NCBI GenBank assembly: GCA_038373865.1
Contig: JAXGGA010001625.1
Coordinates: 81,760 to 145,759, forward strand
Origin: Uloborus plumipes
Lineage: Eukaryota > Arthropoda > Arachnida > Araneae > Uloboridae
Direction: 5' to 3'
DNA: 64,000 bases
Shown: piece after piece, positions 36,560-48,375 of the stretch
Numbering within the stretch: position 1 is the stretch's first letter
Layout of the letters: the number at the start of each line of letters is the position of its first letter
The notes under the pieces: model-generated
Databases searched by the model: none
Told to the model about the DNA's origin: nothing
Seen by the model: only the letters and a program-made list of their open reading frames with translations
Program-made: the position numbers and the translations under genes

Positions 36560-37340
36560 ACGAATGGCAAATAAAGAATCCCTTCCCATTTACAACATCT
36601 GCATTTCAGAAAATGAGCACTTCCAGGGAATAAATACAACTTGTCGACAAATTCCTCCCCGTTACCACTCACCACCAAACCGTCCTTTTTCTCCACAAAC
36701 ACAGCAGCACAAACGCTTGTTGCGCAAAGTTAAATATAGCCCGAAGGCAAGTTTTATTGATGAGAAGACACAAGTAGCTCCACCAACATGCTTTCCAAAA
36801 CGGAATAGGGATGAATTAAACAAACTCCCGTGTTCACTCGACTTAAGAACATAACTCCTGTCAAGCCTAATCTGATAGGGGACCAAATTAACCGAACGGC
36901 GGAGGAGATGATCAGGAGAGAGAAGAATTCTCGGAGCCCACCAAGACACAAACGGTTGACTAAGATTTGTTATTTTGCCTTCGAGCCGTAATCCGCTTAC
37001 ATAATGAAGACCAGCAATAAAATATTTTTTCTCTGACCCCCCCCCCCCCCCGCAACTCCTGTTCACAACATGAATACTTTAAGGGGGGAGCGAGTGAGGG
37101 AAGTGCGCAGTAAATCTATTTTGTCGGAACCTGCTTGTAAGAGGCGGACGGTAATTGGCGCTGCGGTGCGCCCTAATGAATAGATAATGGCTGCGATCTG
37201 TTTTAATTATCGGTCGTCCTCACGCCGCGTTCAAAAATTAATAACCCGTGCTGCAGAAGTGGATCGTCGCCGCAGAGGGGTCCGCCCCAAAGTGAGTCGA
37301 TACCTCGGAAGGGGATTTGGGATATAACTTCAAGTGATGA
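36560..37340. promoter_or_regulatory. GC-richer block with clustered homeodomain-type sites
   Basis: Between about 37080 and 37320 the sequence is GC-rich and contains GTAATTGG, CTAATGAATAG, TTTTAATTATCGG and TTAATAACC within about 110 bp. The cores TAATTG, TAATGA and TAATTA are typical homeodomain binding sites. The preceding 36560-37070 block is moderately GC-rich and ends in a C-run (37040-37051). No protein-like frame is seen. A conserved intronic enhancer is a reasonable guess. Confidence 0.35.
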
Positions 37341-37542
37341 AAGCACCAAGTGTCATAAGATAGCGTCTTCATTAGAGGTCAAGAGCTGGAATTTTTTCTG
37401 GTCGCCAGGGGCAATAGAAGCAAATTTACTAGTTGATATTCCTTTCTTTCTAGTTGCCATTATTTCTCTCTCTTTCTCTCTTTTTTCTTTTTTGAGCAAT
37501 AACAAATTGCTATCTATTTTCATTTTCCATCTCTGTTGTCGT

Positions 37543-37800
37543 CAGGGGCGCCCCGAACTAAACTTTTTGGGAGGGGGAAAATTATCACTTTGCCGAATGA
37601 AGTTCCAATTTTACCGAATGATAAAATACAAGAATGCACACATTTTGTACATGCTTAACATTTAGTGAGAAAAAACCATTAGGCATCTTTTAAAAAACAA
37701 TTCAAAAAACTAAAGAGAACAAATAATTTCTTTTGTTACAATATTGCTTTCAAATTGTCGAATCGTCAGCAAAATGTGCCGAATGTGAAATTACTGGGAG
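37543..37800 (+). mobile_element. Possible hAT-type fragment
   Basis: CAGGGGCGCCCCGAACTAAA resembles an hAT terminus, and the following GGGAGGGGGAAAATTATCAC and repeated GCCGAATG words look repeat-derived. No opposite end was found before the CTCCCGTGACCTCCC direct repeat at about 37810. Confidence 0.35.
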
Positions 37801-37851
37801 GTCACAGTGACCTCCCGTGACCTCCCGTCTGTCGCACAGTCATTTCTCCAG

Positions 37852-37933
37852 ATTGGATTCGAAGTCTGCCACAGAGAGGGCGGCCGGTACTCCACCCCCT
37901 GGAACATCCACCGACCTCGGAGTCTACAACAAG
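37852..37933 (+). CDS. Possible isolated exon, unknown gene
   Basis: An 82-nt GC-rich segment is preceded by CATTTCTCCAG, an acceptor-like sequence, and followed by AACAAG/GTGAGT, a near-consensus donor. Two plus-strand frames are open. One reads DSKSATERAAGTPPPGTSTD and then LGVYNK, a Ser/Thr/Pro-rich sequence of the kind found in linkers of regulatory proteins. The other begins IGFEVCHREGGRYSTPW. I recognise neither. It lies on the strand opposite to groucho, just after a probable hAT-type fragment and a short GTGACCTCCC direct repeat. It could be a real exon of a nested gene, an exon of an antisense noncoding RNA, or a chance match in repeat DNA. Confidence 0.3.
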
Positions 37934-38299
37934 GTGAGTCCCGGATCTCCATCTCTGCGGGCACACACACGCCTATTGCAATTTGTTATTGCAAAGAACA
38001 ATATTTTGAATTCGATATGTCAAAATGGAAATTTTTTTCTTTGTGTTGCTATTTGGAATATGCGTTACTAAAAGTTCTAATAATTGATTTTAGTGGGGAA
38101 TTTTTGTCTAACTTATAATTCTAAAAACAAATTTTTCGTCATTTCTCTTTTATTTTAATTAATGATTTTTGTTCCTTTCTGTTGGCATTTTGAATATGTG
38201 TTACAAAAAAAGTTCCAAGAATTATTTTAAGTGCATTTTTTTTTTCTAACTTGTAATTCCTAAAACAACTTTTTTGTCACATCTCTTTCATTCTAATCA

Positions 38300-38370
38300 A
38301 TGTTTTTTATATTTTATTTATTTATTTATTTATTTATTTTAAATTTTTATTCATTTATTTATTTATTTTT
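38300..38370. repeat. TTTA microsatellite
   Basis: ATTT/TTTA units are repeated about fifteen times in two runs separated by AAATTTTTATTC. Confidence 0.85.
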
Positions 38371-39275
38371 GAGTGGATTTGGAATAACTTCTAATAATGA
38401 TGTTACTTCGTACTCTGAACCCCCGTAGTTCACATCATTGGTATATTTTTCTGGTTGAAAAAAATATTTACTCTCGCAGTTTGAAGTAGTAAATAAACGT
38501 GTTTGATCAACATATTTTTTGAGGCAAAATAAACTATTATTACAATACAATTCCTTTTATTTTCAAATCGTCAACTCAAGGTATTTACATATCCTTTAAG
38601 GTATTTGCACCAAATACATCCAGTATTTTGGCATACTTTATCTACTTTGGGTTTTGCAATTTTTCCCAAGCAATTTTTTACACGTGTTCGGATAATGAAT
38701 TTCAGCCAAAGTTTGTTTTTATTTTTTTCATAAAGTTTATATTGAAAAAAAAAATCAATTGAAGGTAATGAAAACGTCCCGATTTCGAGAATTCCAAAAT
38801 TCTGGCTAGCTGATTTGATACTTTGTACTGCACCGGAATTACTCAGACCGCTTCATAGACACCAACCCATACAAATAAATAAGCAATCTCAAAATGTTCC
38901 ACGTTATTAGACATAAAAGAAAGCAGTGAAAGTCACGAGTAATGAAACACATTCATGCAGACAAACACACAATATTTCAGAGAAGAATCTGACCTTCCAA
39001 CGTTTAGTGTCTACTAGAAGTCGAAGTAGAAGTAACTGATTGAATATTCAGTCTCATTAGCGAAATGTTCAGTGTCTTCACAACACAGTTCCGTGATAAC
39101 TGATTATTCATTCGAGTACCTGCACTTATTGCGGAAGGTTTTGTTTTATAGTGCTTTGTTGTTGAAGCATCACGAATGCACGCTTTAACGTGAATTTGTG
39201 ACACTACTTCCCGTGCTGTACAAAGGCAGCACAAGGCGCTGAACACATGAAGGCAACATTTCACAAAGTTTCATT
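38371..39275. other. No gene seen; intronic DNA
   Basis: No exon or repeat ends could be supported. The open frame at 39004-39264 on the minus strand resembles no known protein. Confidence 0.4.
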
Positions 39276-39280
39276 GATAT

Positions 39281-39754
39281 GGGGGAGTTTCCTTCAGTCA
39301 AAAGTACTACTTTTTATTACTGAAATTGAATGATGTAAAAAAATAACATGGGCCCGGAAATTACTTTAATTTTCCCAACAGTTTATTTTTTATGAATTTT
39401 TTTAAATACCCTACCTTGAAAACGGGGCGTGGTTTTTGTGACGTCAGTGGTGCACCTAACAGCTCTCTTTCCAATAATAACACCATTGTGGTTGACTTGA
39501 GTTGTCCAATCGCACGAATCGTTGAGGTCACGACCTTCGTCATCTCACTACAACCAATTAGATTTCGCGCTTACGTGCACCACTGACGTCATGCGCAGTT
39601 TTTTTTTTTTTTTTGGAATAGCATCTGCGCATCGATTAAAATAATTCATAAAAAATATATAACTGTGTCAAAAAATAAAAAAAATGGTCAATTCCTATGC
39701 TTTGAGGCATGCTCTTTCAGAAAAAAATACTTTTGAAATTTCGGAAACTCCCCC
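39281..39754. mobile_element. MITE with GGGGGAGTTTCC ends, containing paired CRE-like sites
   Basis: The left end GGGGGAGTTTCC and right end GGAAACTCCCCC are inverted and both flanked by AT. An inner inverted pair, GTGACGTCAGTGGTGCAC at about 39438 and GTGCACCACTGACGTCAT at about 39574, places two TGACGTCA cAMP-response-type palindromes about 140 bp apart. CCAAT-like words lie between them. 474 bp without a transposase. Superfamily unknown. Confidence 0.7.
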
Positions 39755-39759
39755 ATTCA

Positions 39760-40480
39760 AATAAATATGTGTCTGGGAATGAAAAAAGTTCTGTTAGGAG
39801 AGATAAAATTGAGATCAACAGGTAAGGCTCATTGTAAATGATATAAATAGAGGCGACCAAGAATGTATATCATAGATAAAAAATATAGTTCACATTGAAA
39901 GGAAGAATAAAACCATATCTCCAGGATTATTTAAAAACATGTTGTAAAACGGTGGTGTTCAAGCAATGGATCGAAACTTGGAATTACAAGGAAGGCGAAG
40001 GAAACTAAATAAATTTAGTTAACAGCAAATACGTCATTGGCATACTTCCTTGAGGAAAACTATCGATTTTTAAAATGTAAAACAAACACGTATACACGCA
40101 CATTGAAAATCTGAACTACACGGGTTTTGAAATGCAATATTTCAATCCCATTTTTATTTAATGCTAATTTTTTATAATCAATTTATGCAGCTACACGTTA
40201 AATGTATGAAAGAGGAGAGGGAAAATATGGTGCTTACAATTATTTCAAATATCAAATAAATTTAAACGAAACCGTTCCACTTTAAAATCTAATGGAAAAG
40301 TAAAGCAATGTAAGTATGAAAAGCGATGTACCAACTGTAATTGACAAGTAAAATCATCAATGTCCAAAGCTTTAACATGAGAAAAATGTACCCCTCAAAA
40401 GTCCTCCCTTCCCCCATGCAAGTTAGAGATTTTGATTCTACCACCAAGTTTACCCATAATAAACAAGGGGTGGGAGCCTG
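39760..40480. other. No gene seen; AT-rich intronic DNA
   Basis: Nothing that I can support as a gene, repeat or site. Confidence 0.4.
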
Positions 40481-41300
40481 AAATGCCGTATGCATTCTAA
40501 ATATGAAACTTGCTGGGTTGAAAGAGCAACATATCGGTCTTCGTTTGCTGGTTGCTCACTCAGACGCAAGAAGAATTGACCTGGAAGGGCTGAAGAGAGA
40601 ATTACGAAGCTGCATGGAACGTCGCGCCATTTGCATTTGACAATCTCCAGCGACGAAACAATTCCTGGATTCGGGGTTGAAGTTGCTCGTGAGGCGAAAG
40701 ACGAAACATGTAGCACCAATAAGCTTTAAATTAACATGTAGGAACAGATAACGAATCGAAGAAAAAAAAAAGTCTGAGAGTTCTGGAGGAATATTTCTTT
40801 CCAGGCGTTGCTCCCTGGTTTAGAATGAAGTGGAGTGAAAAGAAACAAGCTTCCCTCAAAATGAAGGGGGCAAAAAACATGAAAAAACGAAACATGAAGA
40901 AAAAAAACAACATGCCGAGCGGGAACAGCGATGAAAAATAACTGTCAATAATTCATTCTAATGCAGTCGGTTCCTTTTGATCGTGAATCTCCCCCCTTGC
41001 TCAAAACCTCAGTCGTATCTTCGGGAGTCTTCAGAGCTTTTGGAACACTCTTCCACCCTTCTCTTCGCTATTCTCCCGGGAATGGAGGAGGATGGGGATG
41101 GAACGGGGAGAAAAGGTTTCGAAGGACGTAGCACGTGTCAAATGAGATGCTTAGAAAGAGCAGATGGCTTCTCCGGAAACAGAATGGAAACTTCTTTTTT
41201 ACCCTATAGGCACAGAATCGCGCACGGTGATTCTTTTGCTGAAGAACGCCCAGACTATAAGAAGGTAGAGGCCCCTCAAAGCAAGAACCAAACGCCATTT
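40481..41300. promoter_or_regulatory. Two GC-richer islands, function unknown
   Basis: Blocks at about 40481-40720 and 40970-41290 stand out by composition and lack repeat ends. The second includes GTAGCACGTGTC (an E-box). Open frames up to 124 codons cross it but carry no recognisable domain and no clear splice sites. They may be regulatory. Confidence 0.25.
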
Positions 41301-41302
41301 CG

Positions 41303-41344
41303 GATCACATGTAAAGGGTTACAATTACATGTAAAGGGTTACCT
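41303..41344. repeat. Two-copy 20-bp tandem repeat
   Basis: ACATGTAAAGGGTTAC occurs twice in succession, separated by AATT. Confidence 0.8.
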
Positions 41345-41609
41345 CAAATAGATAATCAAATAAAAAATTATTTCAATTTTTTTAATTTTGAACTTTCAGG
41401 AACTTTAAAGTATTTAACAGAAACCAGAGCCTAATTTATATATAGATCTTTTAAAGCAGACTTATTTGCCAGCTCTGGAAATCCCTAAAACAATTTATCA
41501 GTATTTTCAAGGGCAAGGAAAGAACTAAATATAGCGACATGATCAAAAAATATGTACTTAATCTAATGTCATTAAGGTTTAGGTTAAGCTCGTGTGAAGT
41601 AGTTGCTAT

Positions 41610-41871
41610 CAGGGGCGGATGCAAGGGAGGGGCGATCGCCCCTCCCTTGGGGCACTCTTTACTGTCAATTTTTCGATATTGAAGTGTTAAAAATTCAATT
41701 TCATACGAGTTTTAGTGAAGTAGGGGGAAGAAGGTTTGGCTTTCTCCTCCGGAAATGTTTTGGAATTGAAGAACAAATCCTTGGTGATCAATATTTGCAA
41801 ACCAGCATGCATAGTAAATAGTAAGAAAAATTAATCGCCCCTCCCTTGAAAAATTTCTGGATCCGCCCTTG
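41610..41871. mobile_element. hAT-type MITE with perfect 8-bp target duplication
   Basis: The element begins CAGGGGCGGATGCAAGG and ends GGATCCGCCCTTG. The 8-bp sequence GTTGCTAT is present at 41602-41609 and 41872-41879. Subterminal inverted copies of CCCCTCCCTTG lie near both ends. 262 bp, non-coding. Confidence 0.88.
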
Positions 41872-41879
41872 GTTGCTAT

Positions 41880-43750
41880 GTGTGTGTGACCATGTGACCT
41901 GAGTGAAATAAAATTGAATCTAACTTATTTACATTCTAGTACCACAGACTACACAAATACAAATGCAATAAAAAAATTAAGCAATTTAAACTCTACTGTA
42001 CTTTCTTCAATTGAGGCAGTGAGAAGCAAAAGGATGCAAGTGCAAAAAATAAAAAAATGGAGATAGCTATTGCAAATGGTAGGAGAATTTCTTATCTGTT
42101 TTCGGCAAGAGATGGTATAGTAGGCCTGTTTGGTGCTGATATTTAGCAGGGTTCGGAAAACGATTTCAATGAAATCTTACCAAAGGTCTGATCTTCAAAC
42201 GCGTTTTACTCAAAACTTGAATTTGTCCACTTACATCCTTTTACTTCTTACTTCCCCACTTATACAATTTAATGTCCCTTCAGATATGTCGGGCCTACTG
42301 TCTGAAAACTTCTAAATCGGACCCTGACGGAAGAAAGAATAGGAGATGCAAAAACTTAGGTTACACTTCCATTTTCACACGGTACAGCTTTCAATGCTTG
42401 TAAAGAGTAATTTTTTCTCCACTGGTTTTGCAGAAGTCTTTTAATTAAAAAGTGTTCCCCGTGGGAAAGGGAAAACTGGTTCTGTTTAATAACAATGAGG
42501 GCAAAGTTTAATCATTTGAGTCGTTTGTGGGTGCCGTTGTTTAATTAAATATGCAATTCAAAAATTCCTCGCTTGAGGCTAACAATTTACATTTACTCTT
42601 GCAAATAGCACTTAACTTTAATCAGCAAATTCTGTGAATTTTCATTATAATTTTTTTACATTTTAACCGCCTTTATGAAATTTAAGGCCAAAAACCCTGA
42701 AAGTGGGATTTTTTTCATCTCTTGTTTTGCCTCTAATTATAACTTATTACTAAGTTTTCATCTCCTTGTTAACATATTTCATTGTATAATACAGCTCCTT
42801 GTAGGATAAAGAAAAAATACATTTCAGACTTTTTATATTTGAATGAGTTTGTAGTGTATTAAAAACTTACACATTTTAAACTAAGAGTTTTAGGCAGCAT
42901 TTTAAAACATTCTCATGTAATATGAACGCTTACGTCAGCTGTTAAAATACTCTGTGTGACAGTAACCGTTTAAACCAAGTATTTTAATACATGCTTAACA
43001 CGAGTCATAGAAAGTCACATATGACAGGTAATTTAAATTTAATTACCAAACATAAAATTAAATGTCATGTTTGTTTTTACAATTAACCAATTTGGTTTTG
43101 CGAGTAATTTTTAAGTTCGAAGTCAAAATATTTAGCTAACTTTAGACAAATACCAAACGTTTTGTCGGCCATCATGTTTTAGGACTATAGAAAGATTATT
43201 ATTACATAAAAATTACAGCGTCAACTTTAAGAAGTTAACCTAAAAGGTGAGTAAAAAAAAAATTGTTTCAATAAAGTAGTACAATTTTGAGCCAGAAAAC
43301 AATAATTCTTAAACATCAAAAACTCCCCATTTTTAATTCGTAACATTACGAGAACACAAGATTTCCATAATTTAATGCATCGCCTAGAACATTAAAACGA
43401 AGAAAGAGAGATTTTAACTACCTGAATCAATATTCAAGAGTAGTTTCTAAACGGTAAGTTCAGAATTATTGAGGCATAGAAAAACACTAAACTCCCGATT
43501 GTCAATGGTCGAATTATTCGCGGGTCCCGATCATGTTTTTTTTTTTTGCGGTGATGATTTACTGAATGACTAAAAATACATTCTCTTCAAAAAGAAAGCC
43601 CCAAAAAAAGTTTTTTTTTACAAAAATAAAAGAGCAAAAAATTTTTTTTTCTCAAAACAATCGCTATTTTTTTTATAAAAAATAATTAATAAAGCATTTT
43701 TGATCAAAAAAATACAGTAATTATTTTTTTTCTTAATTTTCCCCCAAAAA
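41880..43750. other. No gene seen; AT-rich intronic DNA
   Basis: Long A/T tracts, especially 43540-43750. No repeat ends or splice-bounded coding segment were seen. Confidence 0.45.
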
Positions 43751-43759
43751 AGACAGGGA

Positions 43760-44350
43760 GTGCAAGTGCATCGCTTGCCGGAGCCTATATATGCACGAAA
43801 CTGAAAAAGATGAACTCTTTAAAAAAAAGTAGAACAATCGCCGCCAAATTGACCGAATCTCCACAAGTGTTCAAAGATGGAGGCGATGAATGGTCCTCTT
43901 TTTCGGCGCCATTCATTTTGATCCGTAGTTTTCTCGGGATGACGCCTCGCGGCACTACCGACATTACTCTCGAGCCGGCTACTGCACAAACACCACCGAC
44001 GGACGCCTGCCTTAAAATAACGAAGACTCCGATGCCTCGACTTAAACAGATTGAGATTCTCAATGCAAATAACGCAGCCGCTGCGATTCGAATCCCTCTT
44101 CCCCCCTTCATCCAACCCCCAACACCCCCCTTCACTGCTCTCACAGAATTAAAATAAAGACGAGAGAGAGAAGGCACAAAAAGGAACGAGAAAAAAAAGA
44201 AAGGATAAGACTTTTCAAATATTCGTTTTTATTATTGGAAACACACGGTTTCCGAATCCATGCGTTAATTCAGTTAAAAGGGTTGGCACTTTCGAAAAAG
44301 GAGGGGGGAGGGGGGAGAAGGAACCTAATCCGAACATTCGAATCGTTTTC
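43760..44350. promoter_or_regulatory. GC-rich island, possible regulatory block
   Basis: The composition changes sharply from the T/A runs before it. The block contains ATGGAGGCGATGAATGG, CTCGAGCCGGC and CGGCGCCATTCATTTTG. Three overlapping open frames (98-130 codons) occur on both strands, a pattern of GC-rich non-coding sequence rather than of a gene. No splice sites of note. Similar islands recur at 31.9, 36.9, 50.3 and 57.0 kb. Confidence 0.3.
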
Positions 44351-44399
44351 CCCCGACCCTATCAAAGAGTCACCTCGCAAGAAAAGCCGCTATTAAAAA

Positions 44400-46926
44400 T
44401 CGGTAAATAATGTTGACACGCTACTCAGAGAATCAGTTTACTAAAATGAGTTTTGCAATTAGAACGCAATGAGTGTGTTCGAAAAAGGGGAGGCGGGGAG
44501 TGCACGCGTAATCGGACTTATGTTTGACGCCAGAATTAAACAAATAATGCAAGTTGTTACAGTTGCTTATAAAGTGGGGGGTTTTTTGCAAGATTTTAAG
44601 TTGCATTTGAAAAGCGATATTTTTAATATTGAGCGGAGCGTGGTATTGAATAATCAATATCAAAAATGCAATGAAATTCTCTTCAAATTCATTATTTCTA
44701 ATGAAATTTAAAAGCTTAGTTTCACTCAAAATAAGATGAAAATTCAATACTTATAACAACTTTTAATGCGAAGTAAATTTAAGTATATAATTCGCTTTTC
44801 GATAGAGTAATTTGTTTCGGATCTGATGGTGCAAGGATCATACTAAAAGAATCAATTTGAAATGCTTCTTCAGAAGACTTTGTTTCGAGCAATTTATTAT
44901 TTTAATATTAATGGTGAAACAGTACAAAAAATTATTAATTCAAAATAAATTTATATAAATGCATTTAAAATGATCATGAAACAATAACGGTATTTATTAT
45001 TGTCTGAAATGAGATTTGAGCAGAGCGATTCTAATGAAACAGTTAAAATGATGGGAAATAACATTTTCGTTATTGAAGTAAGCTGAATCGGAAAGATGAT
45101 CAAATAAGAAAGTTTGATATCTTAAAATGTCATAAATAAATTAAGAAAAATATTTTAATAATGTCAACTGTAAACTAACACTGTCTGTGAAAGCGAAAGT
45201 AGAACTTTAACTCAATTATTCAATTATATTATGTTGCTAAAACGAAGTCTCTTCAGTGAGATGAAAATAATAATAACAATAATAATTAGTAATGAAGTAA
45301 AATAAAAATCAAGGGAATGAAAACTTCAAAAAGTATCTACGAATAGTTTAATTACTTCTAAATTGAAGATTCAATAAAACTGATTGGCTCTATTGGGTTT
45401 TATACCGCAAGAGTCTTAATAGACTACACTAAATAATAATAATAGCATATACCAAACAATAAAAATGGTTATAGAATCAATTTCAACACGAACTTAAGCT
45501 AGGATTTAGTAAAGAATATCATCCATCCATTACAAGATAACGTTTCTTCTCAGTAACAACTATACTCAAGTGCTATTCGATAAAATTGAACGCAAAATAT
45601 ATAGTATGAGGATGTAAGAACAGAATTTTATTGGATTGAATTAAATGACGGGAAAAAAATAGAATCGCCCAATCAGTTAACTTATTTTTATCGTAATGGT
45701 GTAACAATAGTGTATATAGGAAACATGGTCAAAATGATTAGTGCTTCGAGTAGAATGAAAATCAATTTAAATAAAAAAGAATTTGTCAAGGAGATATTAC
45801 AAATATTTTGCAGGATTGCGTAGCAAATTTGTACTTCATTACGATGATTTTTCATTTTGAACAGTTGAAATTAAATTGTTTAAAAACCAGATGTATCAAC
45901 AAATTAAAAATGTTCTTCTCATGATCAAGAAAGTAAAAAAAAAATACTTTTAATGACTACAAATGAAAATATTAACTGTTTGGATTTCTTGTTGTATAGG
46001 CCAACTTTTCACTAACACAATGTACGCTTAGTAAGAAACTTCAGCAAATAACTAGTTATGTATACTTGTTGTAAATTAACCGCTTCATAGCTATTTTTTC
46101 CTCCTTTTTGAAGTGTTATGCTTATTTTCTTTGTAATATGCATAATTATTTTCCATGGTTTGACTCTGTTGTATTGATACGAAAAATTAAGTTTTATTAA
46201 GTCCTTGTCTTTATTAAGTCCGTTTTTAAGGAAAATTCAATAAATAACTATGCCCACCCAACAAATTATCACAAAATATTACAAAATTGATAAGAACATA
46301 AACAGGAAACTATGAGTAACTAAATTTCTTACACATGGCAGCACTTACTAAGCAGCACAAAAAATGCACATTTACTATAAAAATTTCATAACAGGCTATA
46401 AAATTTGAACAAATTTTTCTAAAAACTGAATCACTTTATTTGTAGTATTATTCCAAAGCAAATAATGTATTTCATCAGCTATATTTGCCTATACTACCAA
46501 AATATGACATGATGCATAACTTAACTTTTCCAGGTTTTCCAAGTAAAAATGTAATATTGATTTAAGTAGCATATAAAAATAAACATATACCAGAAAAAAA
46601 CTATATATGAACTATACTGATTTCTAAGCATCAAAGAGACCTACTATTTTCTTTTAATCTTTTGAGAACTACAGTTGGTGACGACAGCTTTTGAAAAAAT
46701 ACTATAACATCATTTTTTCAAAGTACATGACCTCACACATGCTGGAATTTCTTGCTCTAAGCGATTGCATTTATTTATTCCAAGCAATTCCTGTTTTTCC
46801 GCTTAAAAACGTATTAATTACTTTTTTTACACTATTTACTTTTTCCTTTTGTATCCAACCGCTTAGCTTGACTTATCCAAACCTCCTAGTATACATTTTT
46901 ATAAAGACAAATTTAAACTAAGTAAG
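44400..46926. other. No gene seen; AT-rich intronic DNA adjoining the groucho exon
   Basis: Repetitive-looking AAAATGATGAAA-type phrases suggest old decayed repeats, but no unit could be defined. The next groucho exon was specifically looked for here and not found. Confidence 0.4.
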
Positions 46927-46932
46927 CCTTAC

Positions 46933-46977
46933 CTGCTTATGCATTTCGACATTTAAGCCATATGACATTTCATAATA
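46933..46977 (-). CDS. gro: groucho/TLE co-repressor, Q-domain exon (YYEMSYGLNVEMHKQ)
   Basis: This 45-nt minus-strand exon translates in phase 0 to YYEMSYGLNVEMHKQ. That is nearly invariant in Groucho/TLE proteins; vertebrate forms usually have NI where this has NV. The acceptor is a strong tract ending TCTCTTTTCAG and the donor is CAG/GTAAGG. It follows the exon at 48383-48446 directly in reading order and completes a continuous stretch of 36 residues of the tetramerising Q domain. The following exon, which normally encodes the RLN..CAQVIPFLSQEHQQQV region, was not seen anywhere down to position 1. The next intron is therefore at least 46.9 kb if the gene is intact. The WD40 repeats and the GP, CcN and SP regions all lie outside the window. 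Confidence 0.95.
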
Positions 46978-47569
46978 CTGAAAAGAGAAAAAAATATGTT
47001 ATAAATGGGGAAATTCAAATGGATTAACACAGTTAAAAAAGTGGAAGTATTAAAATTATGTGAGAAAGTTCACTCGGCGTAAGTTATTAGCGCTCTAAAA
47101 CACAATCCAAACCTTTCACTCTCATTGGAAATGCGTTAAGCATTTAATGTGCAGCTAAAAATCGGATACTAGTTTTTAATTGCACGTAAAATGTGCTGCT
47201 TTAATTACATTAAGCTTCCTTTAGAATATTTCGCATTAATAACAAATCAAACAGCAAATCCTAGTTATTCAGTCCCTATTTCCTCAAGATGACTTAATTT
47301 AAAATACCTAACTTTTGAACCAAAAAAAAAGTATGTATAAATATATATAATGATATCGTTTTTACGGAACGATTTAGTAACTCGGATCACTTTGAAATCA
47401 TATTTTTAATTAAAATGTTAAAATATTTTCACAAGCAAGTGAACAATAACGTTGTATTTTTAATTCTTATGCAAAAAAATTGCACGTTCCTCCACCGAAC
47501 AACCAGTCCTTCAGCTCTGAATTTTCAAGAATTACTTCAACAAAAATTAAAAAAAAAAGGCATTTGAAA

Positions 47570-48375
47570 GTTACGGCAACCCCTAATATTGCATGACGTA
47601 ACCGAAATATAAGTGTAAAACTAATAATTGGTACATTCAGGGTCATTAATAAAACAACGTTCCTATTTTCTCTAGAGAAGGCCAATGAATATTATTTTTC
47701 TCACTGACCAAGGACTACAATAAATTCACCAGTGTCGCAGGTATTTCGTAAAGAAATAGTCCAAAAAATAGTGATTTAACCCTTTAAGCGCTCCAATTAT
47801 TTTACCAGAAATGCTTCCAAAAGAGGCATATTTTTTTATTTCATATAGTTAAGTACCATACTTAACAGAATAAGAATATTAAGAATTTTTTATTATTATT
47901 ATTTTTTTTTTCATTTTCAATGCTTTTACAACATTTTTTATTTTACAATTTTGGTCACAAAATCTCGAAATATTTGCTTTTCTAAAGTACATTCGGCATG
48001 CAGTAATGAATGGTTTACAAATTATGCAAAAATTTCTTTCACACTTACTGTGAATTTTGAGGTTTACAATTTTCCGAACAGTTCGGGCAAACAAGAAAAG
48101 GAAATCTGAAAATATCGATGCCCGTACGCCGTACGGGCAAACCAGATAAGGCCAATTTCGGGTAGCACGTACACCGTACGGGCAAACCGCTTAAAGGGTT
48201 AAAAGTTAGTCAGATTACTAGTACTGCATGACGTAATTGAAACATTAAAATATTAATTGTTAAATTCAGGGTCGCTAATAAAACGACGTTCTCATTTTCT
48301 TTAAAGAATGCCGATGAATCGTATTTTCCCGACTGACCAAGGACTACACTAAACTTAATTCGTAAAAGAAAACTG
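47570..48375. repeat. Intron duplication of about 212 bp flanking a MITE
   Basis: Segments 47570-47765 and 48205-48375 share GCATGACGTAA, ATTCAGGGTC, TAATAAAAC.ACGTTC and GACTGACCAAGGACTACA in the same order. The anchor GCATGACGTA is at 47591 and 48226. Subtracting the MITE between them gives an original tandem spacing of about 212 bp. The second copy reaches to within a few bases of the groucho splice donor at 48382. Confidence 0.85.
47776..48202. mobile_element. TTAA-flanked piggyBac-type MITE in the groucho intron
   Basis: The element has TTAA on both sides (47776-47779 and 48199-48202) and inverted ends CCCTTTAAGCG and CGCTTAAAGGG. Its right part contains the dyads CCCGTACGCCGTACGGG and ACGTACACCGTACGGG. 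The ends resemble those of the MITE at 32539-32778, so they may belong to related families. 427 bp including the target sites. Confidence 0.85.

Larger units (their letters stand above)
1..46932 (-). other. gro: Probable groucho downstream intron (partial, at least 46.9 kb)
   Basis: Following the YYEMSYGLNVEMHKQ exon on the minus strand, no further Groucho coding sequence was recognised. The span is dominated by repeats and palindromes. It may be one giant intron, or the gene may be rearranged. The possible plus-strand exon at 37852-37933 would then be nested and antisense. Confidence 0.5.

Noticed and set aside
43785..44177. Three overlapping frames of 98-130 codons on both strands
   Set aside because: Overlap on both strands, proline-rich low-complexity content and high local GC indicate chance open frames, not a gene.
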